From Winogradskyella sp. UBA3174 (lineage in GTDB: Bacteria > Bacteroidota > Bacteroidia > Flavobacteriales > Flavobacteriaceae): a stretch of 64,000 nucleotides of DNA. Location of the stretch: NCBI RefSeq assembly GCF_002364335.1, contig NZ_DEXW01000062.1, positions 75,036 through 139,035 on the forward strand, given 5' to 3'. The notes beneath the pieces are model-generated. The model was not told the DNA's origin and did not search any database. It saw nothing but the letters and a program-made list of their open reading frames with translations. The position numbers and the translations under genes are program-made. Of this stretch, positions 41,008-50,044 are shown piece after piece (position 1 is the stretch's first letter; the number at the start of each line of letters is the position of its first letter).

Positions 41008-41554
41008 TTAAAATAGTTTATAACCAAATCTTAACCCTAAAGTTGGACTTAATCCGCCATCATTAAAATCGAAATCAGATAAGTATCCAATACCAACATG
41101 TAAATCAAAAAGAAACTGTTTTCCTAATGGTCTTTGAATTCCCCAATGTAATTCTGTAAGTAAAGTTTGGTTTAAATCTATGGTAGTGTCATTACCAAAA
41201 CTATATTTAGCTTGTAAACCAATATAATTCCCAGAATTATCTAGGGTACTACGGCCTTTATTCGTGCGTTTCTTACGATTGTATAAAAAACTTAAGTTCA
41301 GAGGTTATATAAGGTGCAGGGATTTCGAGATAAAGTGTATAGTTAAGATCACTTCCGCGTTTACTAGATCCCATACCTAAACCTATACTGTTTTCCCAAA
41401 CAAAATTTTGAGATACCGGTAACTCATTGGTGATTTCTAAACCATGAAGACCTAAATTTAGTCTCGTAAAACTATCTAAAGACGCAGTATCTTCACTTTG
41501 ACTAAAGCCAATACTAGCCATTAATAAAATGGCAATTAAGAGTATTTTTCTCAT
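41008..41554 (-). pseudogene. outer-membrane beta-barrel protein gene with a frameshift in a six-base homopolymer
   Basis: The ATG-started frame (from 41554) encodes a signal peptide (MRKILLIAILLMASIGFSQ) and barrel-like strands up to TSELKFF, then hits a stop at about 41273. The neighbouring frame continues without a break from YNRKKRTNK through GNYIGLQAKYSFGND and RPLGKQFLFDLHVGIGYL to a C-terminal FGYKLF at 41008, the aromatic end expected of an outer-membrane barrel. The shift falls at a run of six As (41285-41290, T on the coding strand). One base fewer would restore a single protein of about 181 residues. It could be a real mutation, a phase-variable tract or a sequencing error. It starts 6 bases after the fumC stop. 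Confidence 0.82.
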
Positions 41555-41560
41555 GGATTC

Positions 41561-42958
41561 TTATTTTAAACTGCCAACCATGTTTTCAGGTTTTACCCAG
41601 TCGTCATAGTCCTCAGCAGTAACATAACCTAAATTTACAGCTTCTGTTTTTAGCGTTGTTCCGTTTTTATGAGCTGTGTTTGCAATTTCTGCCGCTTTGT
41701 AATACCCAATTTTAGTATTTAAGGCAGTTACTAGCATTAATGAGTTATTCAGTAATTCTTTAATTACGGCATGGTTTGGTTCAATACCACTCGCGCAATT
41801 TTCATCAAAACTTACACAAGCATCTCCAATTAATTGTGCTGATTGTAAAATATTAGCAGCCATCATTGGTTTAAATACATTAAGCTCATAATGGCCTTGT
41901 GTACCAGCAACAGTTATGGCAACATCATTACCCATAACTTGTGCACAAACCATAGTTAAAGCTTCGCATTGTGTTGGGTTTACTTTGCCTGGCATAATAG
42001 AACTTCCTGGCTCGTTTGCCGGAATATTAATTTCGCCAATACCAGAGCGTGGGCCAGAAGCCATCATTCTAATATCATTTGCTATTTTATTTAAGGACAC
42101 TGCCAATTGCTTTAAAGCTCCATGTGTTTCTACAATAGCATCATGTGCCGCTAAAGCTTCAAATTTATTTTCTGCTGTTACAAATGGTAAGTCTGTAAAT
42201 TCAGCAATATATTTTGCAACCAAAACATCGTAACCTTCTGGAGTATTTAATCCTGTTCCAACAGCAGTTCCACCTAAAGCTAATTGACTTAAATGTGCTA
42301 ACGTATTTTGTAATGCTTTTAAACCGAAATCTAATTGTGCGACATAACCCGAAAATTCCTGACCTAACGTTAAAGGCGTCGCATCCATTAAATGCGTACG
42401 ACCAATCTTAACCACATTTTTAAATGCGATAGATTTATTATGCAATGTGTTACGTAATTGAATGACTCCAGGCATCGTATTTTCTACAACTTTCTTGTAA
42501 GCTGCAATGTGCATGCCAGTAGGGAAGGTGTCATTAGACGATTGTGATTTATTAACATCATCATTTGGTTGAATTGTTTTCTCTCCTTCTCCAATAACGT
42601 GTCCTGCGATTTGGTGTGCTCTATTAGCAATCACTTCGTTAGCATTCATATTACTTTGGGTACCAGAACCGGTTTGCCAAATGACTAATGGAAACTGATC
42701 GTCGTGTTTGCCTTCTAAAATTTCATCACAGACTTGTGCAATTAAATCGCGTTTCTCTTTAGAAAGCACGCCTAAATCACAGTTGGTATATGCAGCTGCT
42801 TTTTTAAGATATGCAAAGCCGTAAACCACTTCTAAAGGCATAGATGCTGGTGCGCCAATTTTAAAGTTGTTACGAGAACGTTCTGTTTGTGCTCCCCAAA
42901 GTTTATCAGTAGGCACTTTGACGTCGCCCATGGTATCTTTTTCTATTCTGTAATTCAT
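41561..42958 (-). CDS. fumC: class II fumarate hydratase
   Basis: A 465-residue TCA-cycle enzyme that interconverts fumarate and malate as a homotetramer. Visible features are TGSGTQSNMNANEVIANRA near residue 100, GRTHLMDATPLTLGQEFSG near 187 and the superfamily signature GSSIMPGKVNPTQCE near 318. It is oxygen-stable and iron-free by class. It appears to be followed in the same transcript by the frameshifted outer-membrane protein gene. A promoter-like box with an inverted repeat lies just upstream. Confidence 0.96.
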   Translation of the reverse strand: MNYRIEKDTMGDVKVPTDKLWGAQTERSRNNFKIGAPASMPLEVVYGFAYLKKAAAYTNCDLGVLSKEKRDLIAQVCDEILEGKHDDQFPLVIWQTGSGTQSNMNANEVIANRAHQIAGHVIGEGEKTIQPNDDVNKSQSSNDTFPTGMHIAAYKKVVENTMPGVIQLRNTLHNKSIAFKNVVKIGRTHLMDATPLTLGQEFSGYVAQLDFGLKALQNTLAHLSQLALGGTAVGTGLNTPEGYDVLVAKYIAEFTDLPFVTAENKFEALAAHDAIVETHGALKQLAVSLNKIANDIRMMASGPRSGIGEINIPANEPGSSIMPGKVNPTQCEALTMVCAQVMGNDVAITVAGTQGHYELNVFKPMMAANILQSAQLIGDACVSFDENCASGIEPNHAVIKELLNNSLMLVTALNTKIGYYKAAEIANTAHKNGTTLKTEAVNLGYVTAEDYDDWVKPENMVGSLK

Positions 42959-43350
42959 AATGTTTTAGTTTTTAAAAGCCTTACAAAATTACTGATTTTG
43001 TAGGTCTTTAGGAATTGAAAAGTGGGTTTTGTTTTAACAGAATTATATCTAAAAGTTGATAACTTTTGTATAGTTGTAATTTACAAAGTCTTGATAATTT
43101 ATGATTTAAAAACTAACTTTCATTATTATATGATATAAGTCCTTGAAGCAGATTCATATCATTATGTTCTCTGTAATTAAATAGCCGAGCCAAACAGAAA
43201 TTCTTAAATTGAATATTAAGGCAATTTTCAGAAGCTAAATGGGAGAATAATTTACTGGATAACTTAAAATATTTGCAGTTTTTAAATATCAGTAAAATAT
43301 AAAACTCGTAAAAACGTTCTACTTTTAATCATATTTAAAACAGAAATAAA
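42959..43350. other. 392-base intergenic region between fumC and the SGNH lipoprotein gene
   Basis: A divergent gap. The fumC promoter-like box and inverted repeat occupy 42982-43002. The rest is AT-rich with no ORF, hairpin terminator or clear -7 box for the plus-strand gene. Confidence 0.6.
42982..43002 (-). promoter_or_regulatory. fumC promoter box within an inverted repeat
   Basis: Minus strand TAATTTTG (42984-42991) fits the -7 consensus. It overlaps an inverted repeat with TACAAAAT / ATTTTGTA arms (42982-42989, 42995-43002, 5-base spacer), a possible operator. Confidence 0.42.
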
Positions 43351-44088
43351 ATGAAAATTTTAGTCATCGGAATATTTTTGTTGCTATTCAATTCTTGTAG
43401 TAAAGACAATGATGATTCAACATTAATAGCCAATCCAAGTGGTAATTCCATAAATAAAATAATGGCTTTAGGCGCATCTCGTGTTGCAGGTGATAGACCT
43501 GAATATGAGAGTTTCAGATATGAGCTTTGGAAAGACTTGACGGAAAATAATTGGACATTTGACTATACAGGAACTCAATTAGACGAAGCATCTTACCCAC
43601 TAGTTAACAATCTTAGTTTCGATACTGACCACGAAGGAAGAGGTGGTTGGACTTCAGGAGAAATTTTAAATGTCATTACTAATTCGCTTAATCTAACAGG
43701 GCCGCCAGATATTGTACTTTTTAGCACACCAGGTGGTAATGACGCCTTACAAAACTTACCTTATAACCAAGTGCTATTAAATATAAAAGCAATAGTTGTT
43801 GCGTTGCAAAATGCAAATCCTGAAGTAACTATAATCATAGAACAAGGAGCACCTGCAAGGTCTGATGCAATGACACCCGAATTAACAAATTATTTCAATC
43901 AGCTGAAACAAGATGTATTGACAATTGCCACAGAGAGTTCTACAACGTCATCACAAATTATTGCTATAGATATGTTTACAGGCTTTACAGATTCTTTATT
44001 TGCAGATGAGGTACACTACAATGAAGCTGGTGCTAATTTTATAGCCAGTAGATATTATACTGTACTTGTAAATATTTTGGAAGAATAA
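43351..44088 (+). CDS. SGNH/GDSL-hydrolase family lipoprotein
   Basis: A 245-residue protein with a lipoprotein signal (LLFNSC, lipid at Cys16), so it is probably on the outer or inner membrane facing the periplasm. SGNH blocks: block I reads LGASRVAG, with Ser43 as nucleophile and Ala in place of the usual Asp of GDS; block II Gly in GRGGWTSGE near 97-103; block III GGN at 128-130 (TPGGND); block V DEVH with Asp219 and His222. The catalytic set is therefore intact, and the enzyme is likely an esterase or a carbohydrate deacetylase. It appears to be a single-gene unit. Confidence 0.83.
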   Translation: MKILVIGIFLLLFNSCSKDNDDSTLIANPSGNSINKIMALGASRVAGDRPEYESFRYELWKDLTENNWTFDYTGTQLDEASYPLVNNLSFDTDHEGRGGWTSGEILNVITNSLNLTGPPDIVLFSTPGGNDALQNLPYNQVLLNIKAIVVALQNANPEVTIIIEQGAPARSDAMTPELTNYFNQLKQDVLTIATESSTTSSQIIAIDMFTGFTDSLFADEVHYNEAGANFIASRYYTVLVNILEE

Positions 44089-44533
44089 AAATTACAGAGA
44101 ACACCGTATAAAATTAATTGCTGGTTTTAGCCTATTTACGAAAGTCCTAGTGGACTTTATATTTGTGTTCTATTTATTAACTTTAGTGCTTTAAACACGC
44201 AACTAATTTTATACACAAGCATTTAGCTTTAAATCTCAGACAAAATCTAATTCTAGTTTGTTAAACAGATTATGAAGCACAAGGCTTTATTTTACCATTT
44301 GTGTATTAATTGTATAGATTTTCCAGTTTATGAAAAGATTTAATATTTAGGCTACAGGTTTTTCTTTTGTAAAACTATTTCAACCCTAAACAACCACTAT
44401 AGATTTTGTTGGTGTTTTTAGTTTAAACTGGGTAAGTAAATACGGAAGCTTATTTTAGTAAAAATTAGAATAAATTTATGTTTGTTTTAAATTAAAAGAT
44501 TCTATCGTATCTTGAGTTCAAAAGAAAAAAATT
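44089..44533. other. 445-base intergenic region before gapN
   Basis: Contains one clean hairpin, AAAGTCC-TAGT-GGACTTT at 44141-44158, about 50 bases after the SGNH stop. It has only a weak T-rich tail, so it is a possible terminator. A TATCTTG box about 25 bases upstream of the gapN ATG is a weak promoter candidate. No coding sequence is convincing here. Confidence 0.5.
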
Positions 44534-46117
44534 ATGTTTATAAAAATTCCTGAAAAATATCAAATTAAAAAAACCGTAAATCAAAACACATATTTAGTAG
44601 ATGGTGAATTAAAACAATGGACTGGAGAAACATCGGAAGTTTTTTCTACAATATCTTCAACTGAAAGCTATAAGCCAACTTTATTAGGGGTCATTCCAAC
44701 CTTAGGAGCTAAGGAAGCAATTGCTGCTCTAGATTCTGCGGATGATGCTTACAACAGAGGGCAAGGTCTGTGGCCAACAATGACCGTTGAAGAGCGAATT
44801 TTGTGTATGACTGCATTTGTAGAACAAATGAAAACAAAGCGAGATGAGGTTGTTAAATTATTAATGTGGGAAATAGGTAAAAACTTACCAGACTCAGAAA
44901 AGGAATTTGATAGGACAGTAGAGTACATCTACGATACTATTGAAGATTATAAACAAATGGACCGTGATAGTGCGAAATTTGTAAAAAACAGCAATGTAAA
45001 TGCCCATATTAGAAGAGGTCCATTAGGCATAGTGCTTTGTTTAGGGCCTTATAATTACCCATTAAATGAAACCTTTGCACTTTTAATACCTGCATTAATA
45101 ATGGGGAATACAGTTGTTTTTAAACCAGCAAAAATTGGTGTTTTATTGTTAAGTCCTTTACTAGAAGCGTTTCAGAATAGTTTTCCTAAAGGAGTCGTAA
45201 ATATTATTTATGGTAGAGGAAGGACAGTAGCAAGCCCAATTATGAAAGACGGACGCGTTGATGTTTTAGCCCTTATCGGAAATAGTACATCTGCAAACGC
45301 TTTACAAGATGTACATCCAAAAAGTAATCGTTTACGAATGGTGCTAGGTCTAGAAGCTAAAAATCCAGCAATTGTTTTAGAAGATGCAGACTTAGACTTA
45401 GCTATAGATGAATGTATAGTAGGCGCGACTTCTTTTAACGGTCAACGCTGTACGGCTTTAAAAGTATTATATGTGCATGAAGCTATAGTTGGGGAATTTA
45501 ACCGTCGATTTGCTAAAAAAGTGGATGCGCTTAAATTTGGCAATCCTTGGGAAGATGGATCAAAATTGACGCCACTACCTGAACCTGGAAAACCTGCATA
45601 TATTCAAGAACTTATTGATGATGCTACTGAAAAAGGAGCGAAAATCATTAACAAAAAAGGTGGCGAAATAACTGATAATTATATTTATCCTGCAGTTTTA
45701 TATCCGGTTACTAAAGATATGCGCGTGTATAAAGAAGAACAATTTGGACCCGTAATACCTGTGATCGCATTTTCTGATATTGAAGAACCTTTAGATGATA
45801 TGGCTGCTTCTAACTATGGGCAGCAAGTAAGCTTATTTGGAAAGGATGTAAAAACATTAGCACCGCTAATTGATACTTTGGTGAATTTGGTATGCAGAGT
45901 TAATCTTAATAGTTCTTGCCAACGGGGACCAGATGTATATCCATTTACCGGCCGAAAAGACTCAGCTGTAGCAACGCTTAGTGTACATGACGCATTGCGT
46001 TCGTTTTCTATTAGAACATTTTTAGCATCTAAAGACAATGCTTATAATAATGCCATATTAAAAGATTTACTAAATACTAAATCTTCAAATTTTGTAAGAA
46101 CAGACTATATTTTATAA
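44534..46117 (+). CDS. gapN: NADP-dependent non-phosphorylating glyceraldehyde-3-phosphate dehydrogenase (aldehyde dehydrogenase family)
   Basis: A 527-residue aldehyde dehydrogenase. The catalytic set is present: Asn174 in LGPYNYPLN, Glu274 in LGLEAKNP and Cys306 in FNGQRCTALK. The GQRCTA context, CRVNLNSSCQRGPDVYPFTG near the C-terminus and overall length match GapN, which oxidises glyceraldehyde-3-phosphate directly to 3-phosphoglycerate with NADPH formation and no ATP gain. Together with gapA in this window it gives the cell two routes at this glycolytic step, one for ATP and one for NADPH. It is a single gene followed by a hairpin terminator. Confidence 0.88.
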   Translation: MFIKIPEKYQIKKTVNQNTYLVDGELKQWTGETSEVFSTISSTESYKPTLLGVIPTLGAKEAIAALDSADDAYNRGQGLWPTMTVEERILCMTAFVEQMKTKRDEVVKLLMWEIGKNLPDSEKEFDRTVEYIYDTIEDYKQMDRDSAKFVKNSNVNAHIRRGPLGIVLCLGPYNYPLNETFALLIPALIMGNTVVFKPAKIGVLLLSPLLEAFQNSFPKGVVNIIYGRGRTVASPIMKDGRVDVLALIGNSTSANALQDVHPKSNRLRMVLGLEAKNPAIVLEDADLDLAIDECIVGATSFNGQRCTALKVLYVHEAIVGEFNRRFAKKVDALKFGNPWEDGSKLTPLPEPGKPAYIQELIDDATEKGAKIINKKGGEITDNYIYPAVLYPVTKDMRVYKEEQFGPVIPVIAFSDIEEPLDDMAASNYGQQVSLFGKDVKTLAPLIDTLVNLVCRVNLNSSCQRGPDVYPFTGRKDSAVATLSVHDALRSFSIRTFLASKDNAYNNAILKDLLNTKSSNFVRTDYIL

Positions 46118-46170
46118 ATATTACGTAGTTTTAATACGTCGGTTTATATCAATATAAAGAAATTAAGTAT

Positions 46171-46216
46171 GCGAATAGATTTCATATTTAAATGAACGCT
46201 ATTCGCTGCCTTTTTT
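46171..46216 (+). terminator. intrinsic terminator after gapN
   Basis: GCGAATAG (46171-46178) pairs with CTATTCGC (46199-46206). The loop contains a smaller TTCAT/ATGAA hairpin, and a run of six Ts follows closely. Confidence 0.7.
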
Positions 46217-46384
46217 ACCGGAACCCGTTTTTAATTTAATATAGTTACATATTCTTGTTTTGTGTCATAATCTTAGATTTTTGTTTAATATGCTCTATCA
46301 ATTTAGTTTTTAAATTAACCAAAGTTTTATGTTATTTTATAACTTAAGTCTTAAACAACAACTATAATAATTTTTAAACTATTT

Positions 46385-46392
46385 TAGCTTTG
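46385..46392 (+). promoter_or_regulatory. putative promoter of the DUF2339/DUF3999 pair, -7 box
   Basis: TAGCTTTG matches TAnnTTTG, 37 bases upstream of the ATG. The -33 region is T-rich but not a clear TTTG. Confidence 0.45.
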
Positions 46393-46429
46393 TCTTCAAT
46401 AATCTAAAAGATTACCAAATCAGACATAT

Positions 46430-48823
46430 ATGGATCAAAACCAAGAACTTATAAATAAGTTAATTGAAAAATTAGAATTTCTTTATAAAAAGCAATCTGA
46501 GTTTTCTTCCGAAATGGACAGTCTTAAAGAACAGTTATACCTACTACAATCTGGTAATACTGAAGAAAAGCATGTTGCTAGTAAAGAAGAGTCAACTGCA
46601 ACACTATTACAGGTTACCAAAGAAGAATCTCCTGTTGCTCCAAAAATTGAATTGGAAGAGCTTCCAAGAGTTAAAATAAAACCAGCTTCTCAAGTCAATT
46701 TACCAACTGACGAAAAACCAAAAGCTAGCTATTCAGCTTTTAAAACGCCAAAATCTAAGTCGAGTTTAGAGAAGTTTATAGGTGAAAATATTCTTAACAA
46801 AATAGGAATTATCACCACCATAATTGGTGTTGCTATTGGTGCAAAATATTCTATTGAAAATGAACTAATTAGTCCATTAACACGAATTATTTTAGGTTAT
46901 CTCATGGCTATTGGTTTACTCGGTTTTGGTGTAAAACTAAAAAATAAGTATGAAGCTTACAGTGCTGTTTTAGTCAGTGGCTCTATTGTCATTCTATACT
47001 TTATCACCTTTTTTGCATATAACTTTTACGATTTAATTCCGCAGTTACCAACGTTTGCTTTAATGGTTGTTTTTACTGCCTTTACGGTAGTTGCAGCTAT
47101 TAGTTATAACAGACAGGTTATAGCACACATTGGCTTAGTTGGTGCGTATGCAGTTCCGTTTTTATTGAGTGATGGATCTGGTCGTGTTGAGATAATGTTT
47201 AGTTATATGGCTATTATTAATGTTGGGATACTAATCATCTCATTCAAAAAACATTGGAAACCGCTTTATTATTCTGCTTTCATTTTTACTTGGCTAATTT
47301 TTTCGACTTGGTATTTATCAGATTATAATCCTGAGACACAGTTCAATTTAGCTTTAGGTTTTCTTTTCTTGTTCTTCACTATATTCTACATCACATTTTT
47401 AGCTTATAAAATGCTAAAAAAAGAAACATTTCAATCTAGTGATGTCATCTTACTTCTTGTTAATTCATTTCTGTTTTACGGTTTTGGTTATGCTATTTTA
47501 GATGATAACACAACAGGGTCTCAACTGTTAGGCGTGTTTACGCTCTTTAATGCAGTAATTCATTTTATAGTTAGTGTGCTATTTTATAAGAAAAAATTAG
47601 GCGATAAAAACCTATTCTATTTAGCATCTGCCATGGTATTGGTGTTTATTACGATTACAATTCCGGTGCAATTAAATGGTAATTGGGTAACGCTTTTATG
47701 GGTTAGTGAAGCTGCATTGTTATTCTGGTTAGGAAGAACTAAAGGAATTAAAGTTTACGAAAAGTTATCGTATCCATTAATGGTTTTGGCCTTTTTAAGT
47801 ATGGTGCAAGATTGGTCGTCGGTTTATGATTTTAATTATAGTAATACAGCTGATAATTATATTAACTCTATTTTTAATATTCATTTTTTAACATCGTTAT
47901 TATTTGTTACTGCTTTTGGTTTTATAGTCTGGATTTATAGAAAAAAAGAATATGTGTCTGCATTTGATGCTGATTCAAAAATCAATAAACTGCTGTCTTA
48001 TGCGATACCTACGTTATTAGTGTTTAGTGCGTATTATGCGTTTAGACTAGAAATTGAAATGTATTGGAATTCATTATTCTATAATGCTACTGTAGAAGTT
48101 AATACTGGTGACACATATAAAAATAGTATTAAAAATTACGATTTATGGGATTTCAAATCTATTTGGGTTATTAATTATTCCTTATTGTTTGTAACGATAT
48201 TATCATTTATAAATCTTAAATATTTAAAAAATAAAATTTTAGAGAAAACAGCAATAGGACTGACTGTTGCCACGATTTTTATTTTCTTATCGCAAGGTTT
48301 ATATGCTTTTAGTGAATTGATAGAGAGTTATTTAAATCCTTCAGAATATTTTATTAAAGACAGTTTTTATATATGGATTCGCTATGTTTCATTTCTGTTT
48401 TTGGCTCTAGCACTGTATATGTGTTATAAATTTATGAGGCGTAACGGTACTGACCGTAGATATAAAATAGCGTACGATTTTATTTTGCATGTTTCTATTT
48501 TATGGACACTTAGCAGTGAGCTGATTCATTGGATGTCTATTTTTGAATCTATGCAATCTTATAAATTAGGTTTGAGTATACTTTGGGGAATTTATTCATT
48601 CTTGTTAATTACTTTTGGTATCTGGAAAAACAAAGTGTATCTGCGAATTGGTGGTATGGCACTTTTCGGTATTACACTGATTAAGTTGTTCTTTTATGAT
48701 ATTTCGCATCTTAATACCATATCAAAAACTATAGTGTTTGTTTCACTTGGTTTATTGCTTTTAATTATTTCGTTTTTATATAATAAATACAAAAACAAAA
48801 TTACTGATGATGTTGAATACTAA
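46430..48823 (+). CDS. DUF2339 domain-containing polytopic membrane protein
   Basis: A 797-residue protein. The N-terminal 35 residues form a coiled coil (INKLIEKLEFLYKKQSEFSS), followed by a charged linker. From residue 115 onward there are more than 20 hydrophobic segments, beginning with LEKFIGENILNKIGIITTII, the typical opening of DUF2339 proteins. The family is widespread, and its function is not established. The last 17 bases overlap the next gene, which encodes a DUF3999-like partner, so the pair is translationally coupled and probably acts together in the inner membrane. Confidence 0.88.
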   Translation: MDQNQELINKLIEKLEFLYKKQSEFSSEMDSLKEQLYLLQSGNTEEKHVASKEESTATLLQVTKEESPVAPKIELEELPRVKIKPASQVNLPTDEKPKASYSAFKTPKSKSSLEKFIGENILNKIGIITTIIGVAIGAKYSIENELISPLTRIILGYLMAIGLLGFGVKLKNKYEAYSAVLVSGSIVILYFITFFAYNFYDLIPQLPTFALMVVFTAFTVVAAISYNRQVIAHIGLVGAYAVPFLLSDGSGRVEIMFSYMAIINVGILIISFKKHWKPLYYSAFIFTWLIFSTWYLSDYNPETQFNLALGFLFLFFTIFYITFLAYKMLKKETFQSSDVILLLVNSFLFYGFGYAILDDNTTGSQLLGVFTLFNAVIHFIVSVLFYKKKLGDKNLFYLASAMVLVFITITIPVQLNGNWVTLLWVSEAALLFWLGRTKGIKVYEKLSYPLMVLAFLSMVQDWSSVYDFNYSNTADNYINSIFNIHFLTSLLFVTAFGFIVWIYRKKEYVSAFDADSKINKLLSYAIPTLLVFSAYYAFRLEIEMYWNSLFYNATVEVNTGDTYKNSIKNYDLWDFKSIWVINYSLLFVTILSFINLKYLKNKILEKTAIGLTVATIFIFLSQGLYAFSELIESYLNPSEYFIKDSFYIWIRYVSFLFLALALYMCYKFMRRNGTDRRYKIAYDFILHVSILWTLSSELIHWMSIFESMQSYKLGLSILWGIYSFLLITFGIWKNKVYLRIGGMALFGITLIKLFFYDISHLNTISKTIVFVSLGLLLLIISFLYNKYKNKITDDVEY

Positions 48824-50039
48824 GCTATTTATAGCTTTTCTTATTGGCTTTACTGCGCTTTGTTCTGCGCAAATAGAAACTTATACTTATAAAAGAATAG
48901 TATCTGAGGTTAATGACGAGTGGCATAAAATTACCTTACCTAATGCTGTTTTTGAAAAGATGAATTCCAATTTTTCTGATCTTAGAATTTATGGCGTTAC
49001 TGCTAAAAATGACACGATTGAAGCACCTTATTTACTGAGAATACTTTCTGAAAAAGTAGTGCATAATAGTATTGCATTTGATATTATTAATAAAACAAAA
49101 AGTGATGATGGTTATTATTTTACGTTTCAATTAAATGCTGAAGATGCCATCAATCAAATCGATTTAAACTTCAATGATCAAAATTTTGATTGGAAAGTAG
49201 TCTTGCAAGGGAGTCAAAACCAACAAGAATGGTTTACTATATTAGAGGATTATAGAATTCTATCTCTTAAGAATGCAACTACCGATTTTAAGTTTACAAA
49301 ACTCACGTTTCCGAAAGTAAAATATCGTTTTTTTAGAGTTTTAGTTAAAAGTGAGCAACAACCAAAATTGCAATCTGCTCAACTTTCAAAACATATAATT
49401 TCAGGTGGTAGTATTATCAATCATACCATTAAAAATATTGAAACTACAGATAATAAAGAGGATAGGAGTACAGCGATAAATTTAGAATTACAGCAACCTG
49501 TATCAATGAGTAACTTAAGTGTTAGCATTGGTGATACATTCGATTATTACAGGCCTATAAAAATTGAATATAGAAGTGATAGTATTAGTACTGAAAAAGG
49601 GTTAAAGTATCAATATCGAACGATTACAAACGGAATCTTAAATTCTCTGGAGACCAATAATTTTAAATTCTCAAATACGATTGCAAAACATATTAAAATC
49701 ACCATATTTAACGGAGATAATCAAGCGCTGTCTATTGATGGTATTTCTGTAAAAGGCTTTGAATATCAATTGATTGTAAGATTTACAGAGCCAGCAGATT
49801 ACACCTTTGTTTATGGTAATACTTTAGCAAAACAACCTAATTATGATATTAATAGGTTTGCGGCAAAAATCCCTAAAAATTTAAACGCTTTAAAGCTTGA
49901 AGCCGAAGAAGTTATATCGAAAAAAGAAGCATCTAAAGTAAAGCCACTTTTTGAAAACAACTATTGGCTTTGGGGAATAATTATCGTGGTTATTCTGTTT
50001 TTAGGCGGTTTTACGTTGAAGATGTTGAAGAAAGACTAA
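48807..50039 (+). CDS. DUF3999-like exported, membrane-anchored protein
   Basis: A 410-residue protein with an N-terminal signal (FIAFLIGFTALCSAQ), a large beta-rich periplasmic portion, and a C-terminal hydrophobic anchor (about residues 386-404, WLWGIIIVVILFLGGFTL) followed by a short lysine-rich tail. The N-terminal repeat-like strands (FEKMNSNFSDLRIYGVTAKN) and the position behind DUF2339 match the DUF3999 family, which from memory is frequently paired with it. The start overlaps the upstream gene by 17 bases. The role is unknown, possibly cell-surface or glycan related. It converges with the ABC gene, with 5 bases between the stops. Confidence 0.8.
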   Translation: MMLNTKLFIAFLIGFTALCSAQIETYTYKRIVSEVNDEWHKITLPNAVFEKMNSNFSDLRIYGVTAKNDTIEAPYLLRILSEKVVHNSIAFDIINKTKSDDGYYFTFQLNAEDAINQIDLNFNDQNFDWKVVLQGSQNQQEWFTILEDYRILSLKNATTDFKFTKLTFPKVKYRFFRVLVKSEQQPKLQSAQLSKHIISGGSIINHTIKNIETTDNKEDRSTAINLELQQPVSMSNLSVSIGDTFDYYRPIKIEYRSDSISTEKGLKYQYRTITNGILNSLETNNFKFSNTIAKHIKITIFNGDNQALSIDGISVKGFEYQLIVRFTEPADYTFVYGNTLAKQPNYDINRFAAKIPKNLNALKLEAEEVISKKEASKVKPLFENNYWLWGIIIVVILFLGGFTLKMLKKD

Positions 50040-50044
50040 GTGTT

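Larger units (their letters stand above)
46118..46429. other. 312-base intergenic region between gapN and the DUF2339 gene
   Basis: Holds the gapN terminator (46171-46216) and a promoter-like -7 box at 46385-46392. Otherwise it is AT-rich with nothing recognisable. Confidence 0.6.

Noticed and set aside
44271..44342. A 23-codon ORF in the gap before gapN
   Set aside because: Too short, no neighbours in register and no sign of coding bias.
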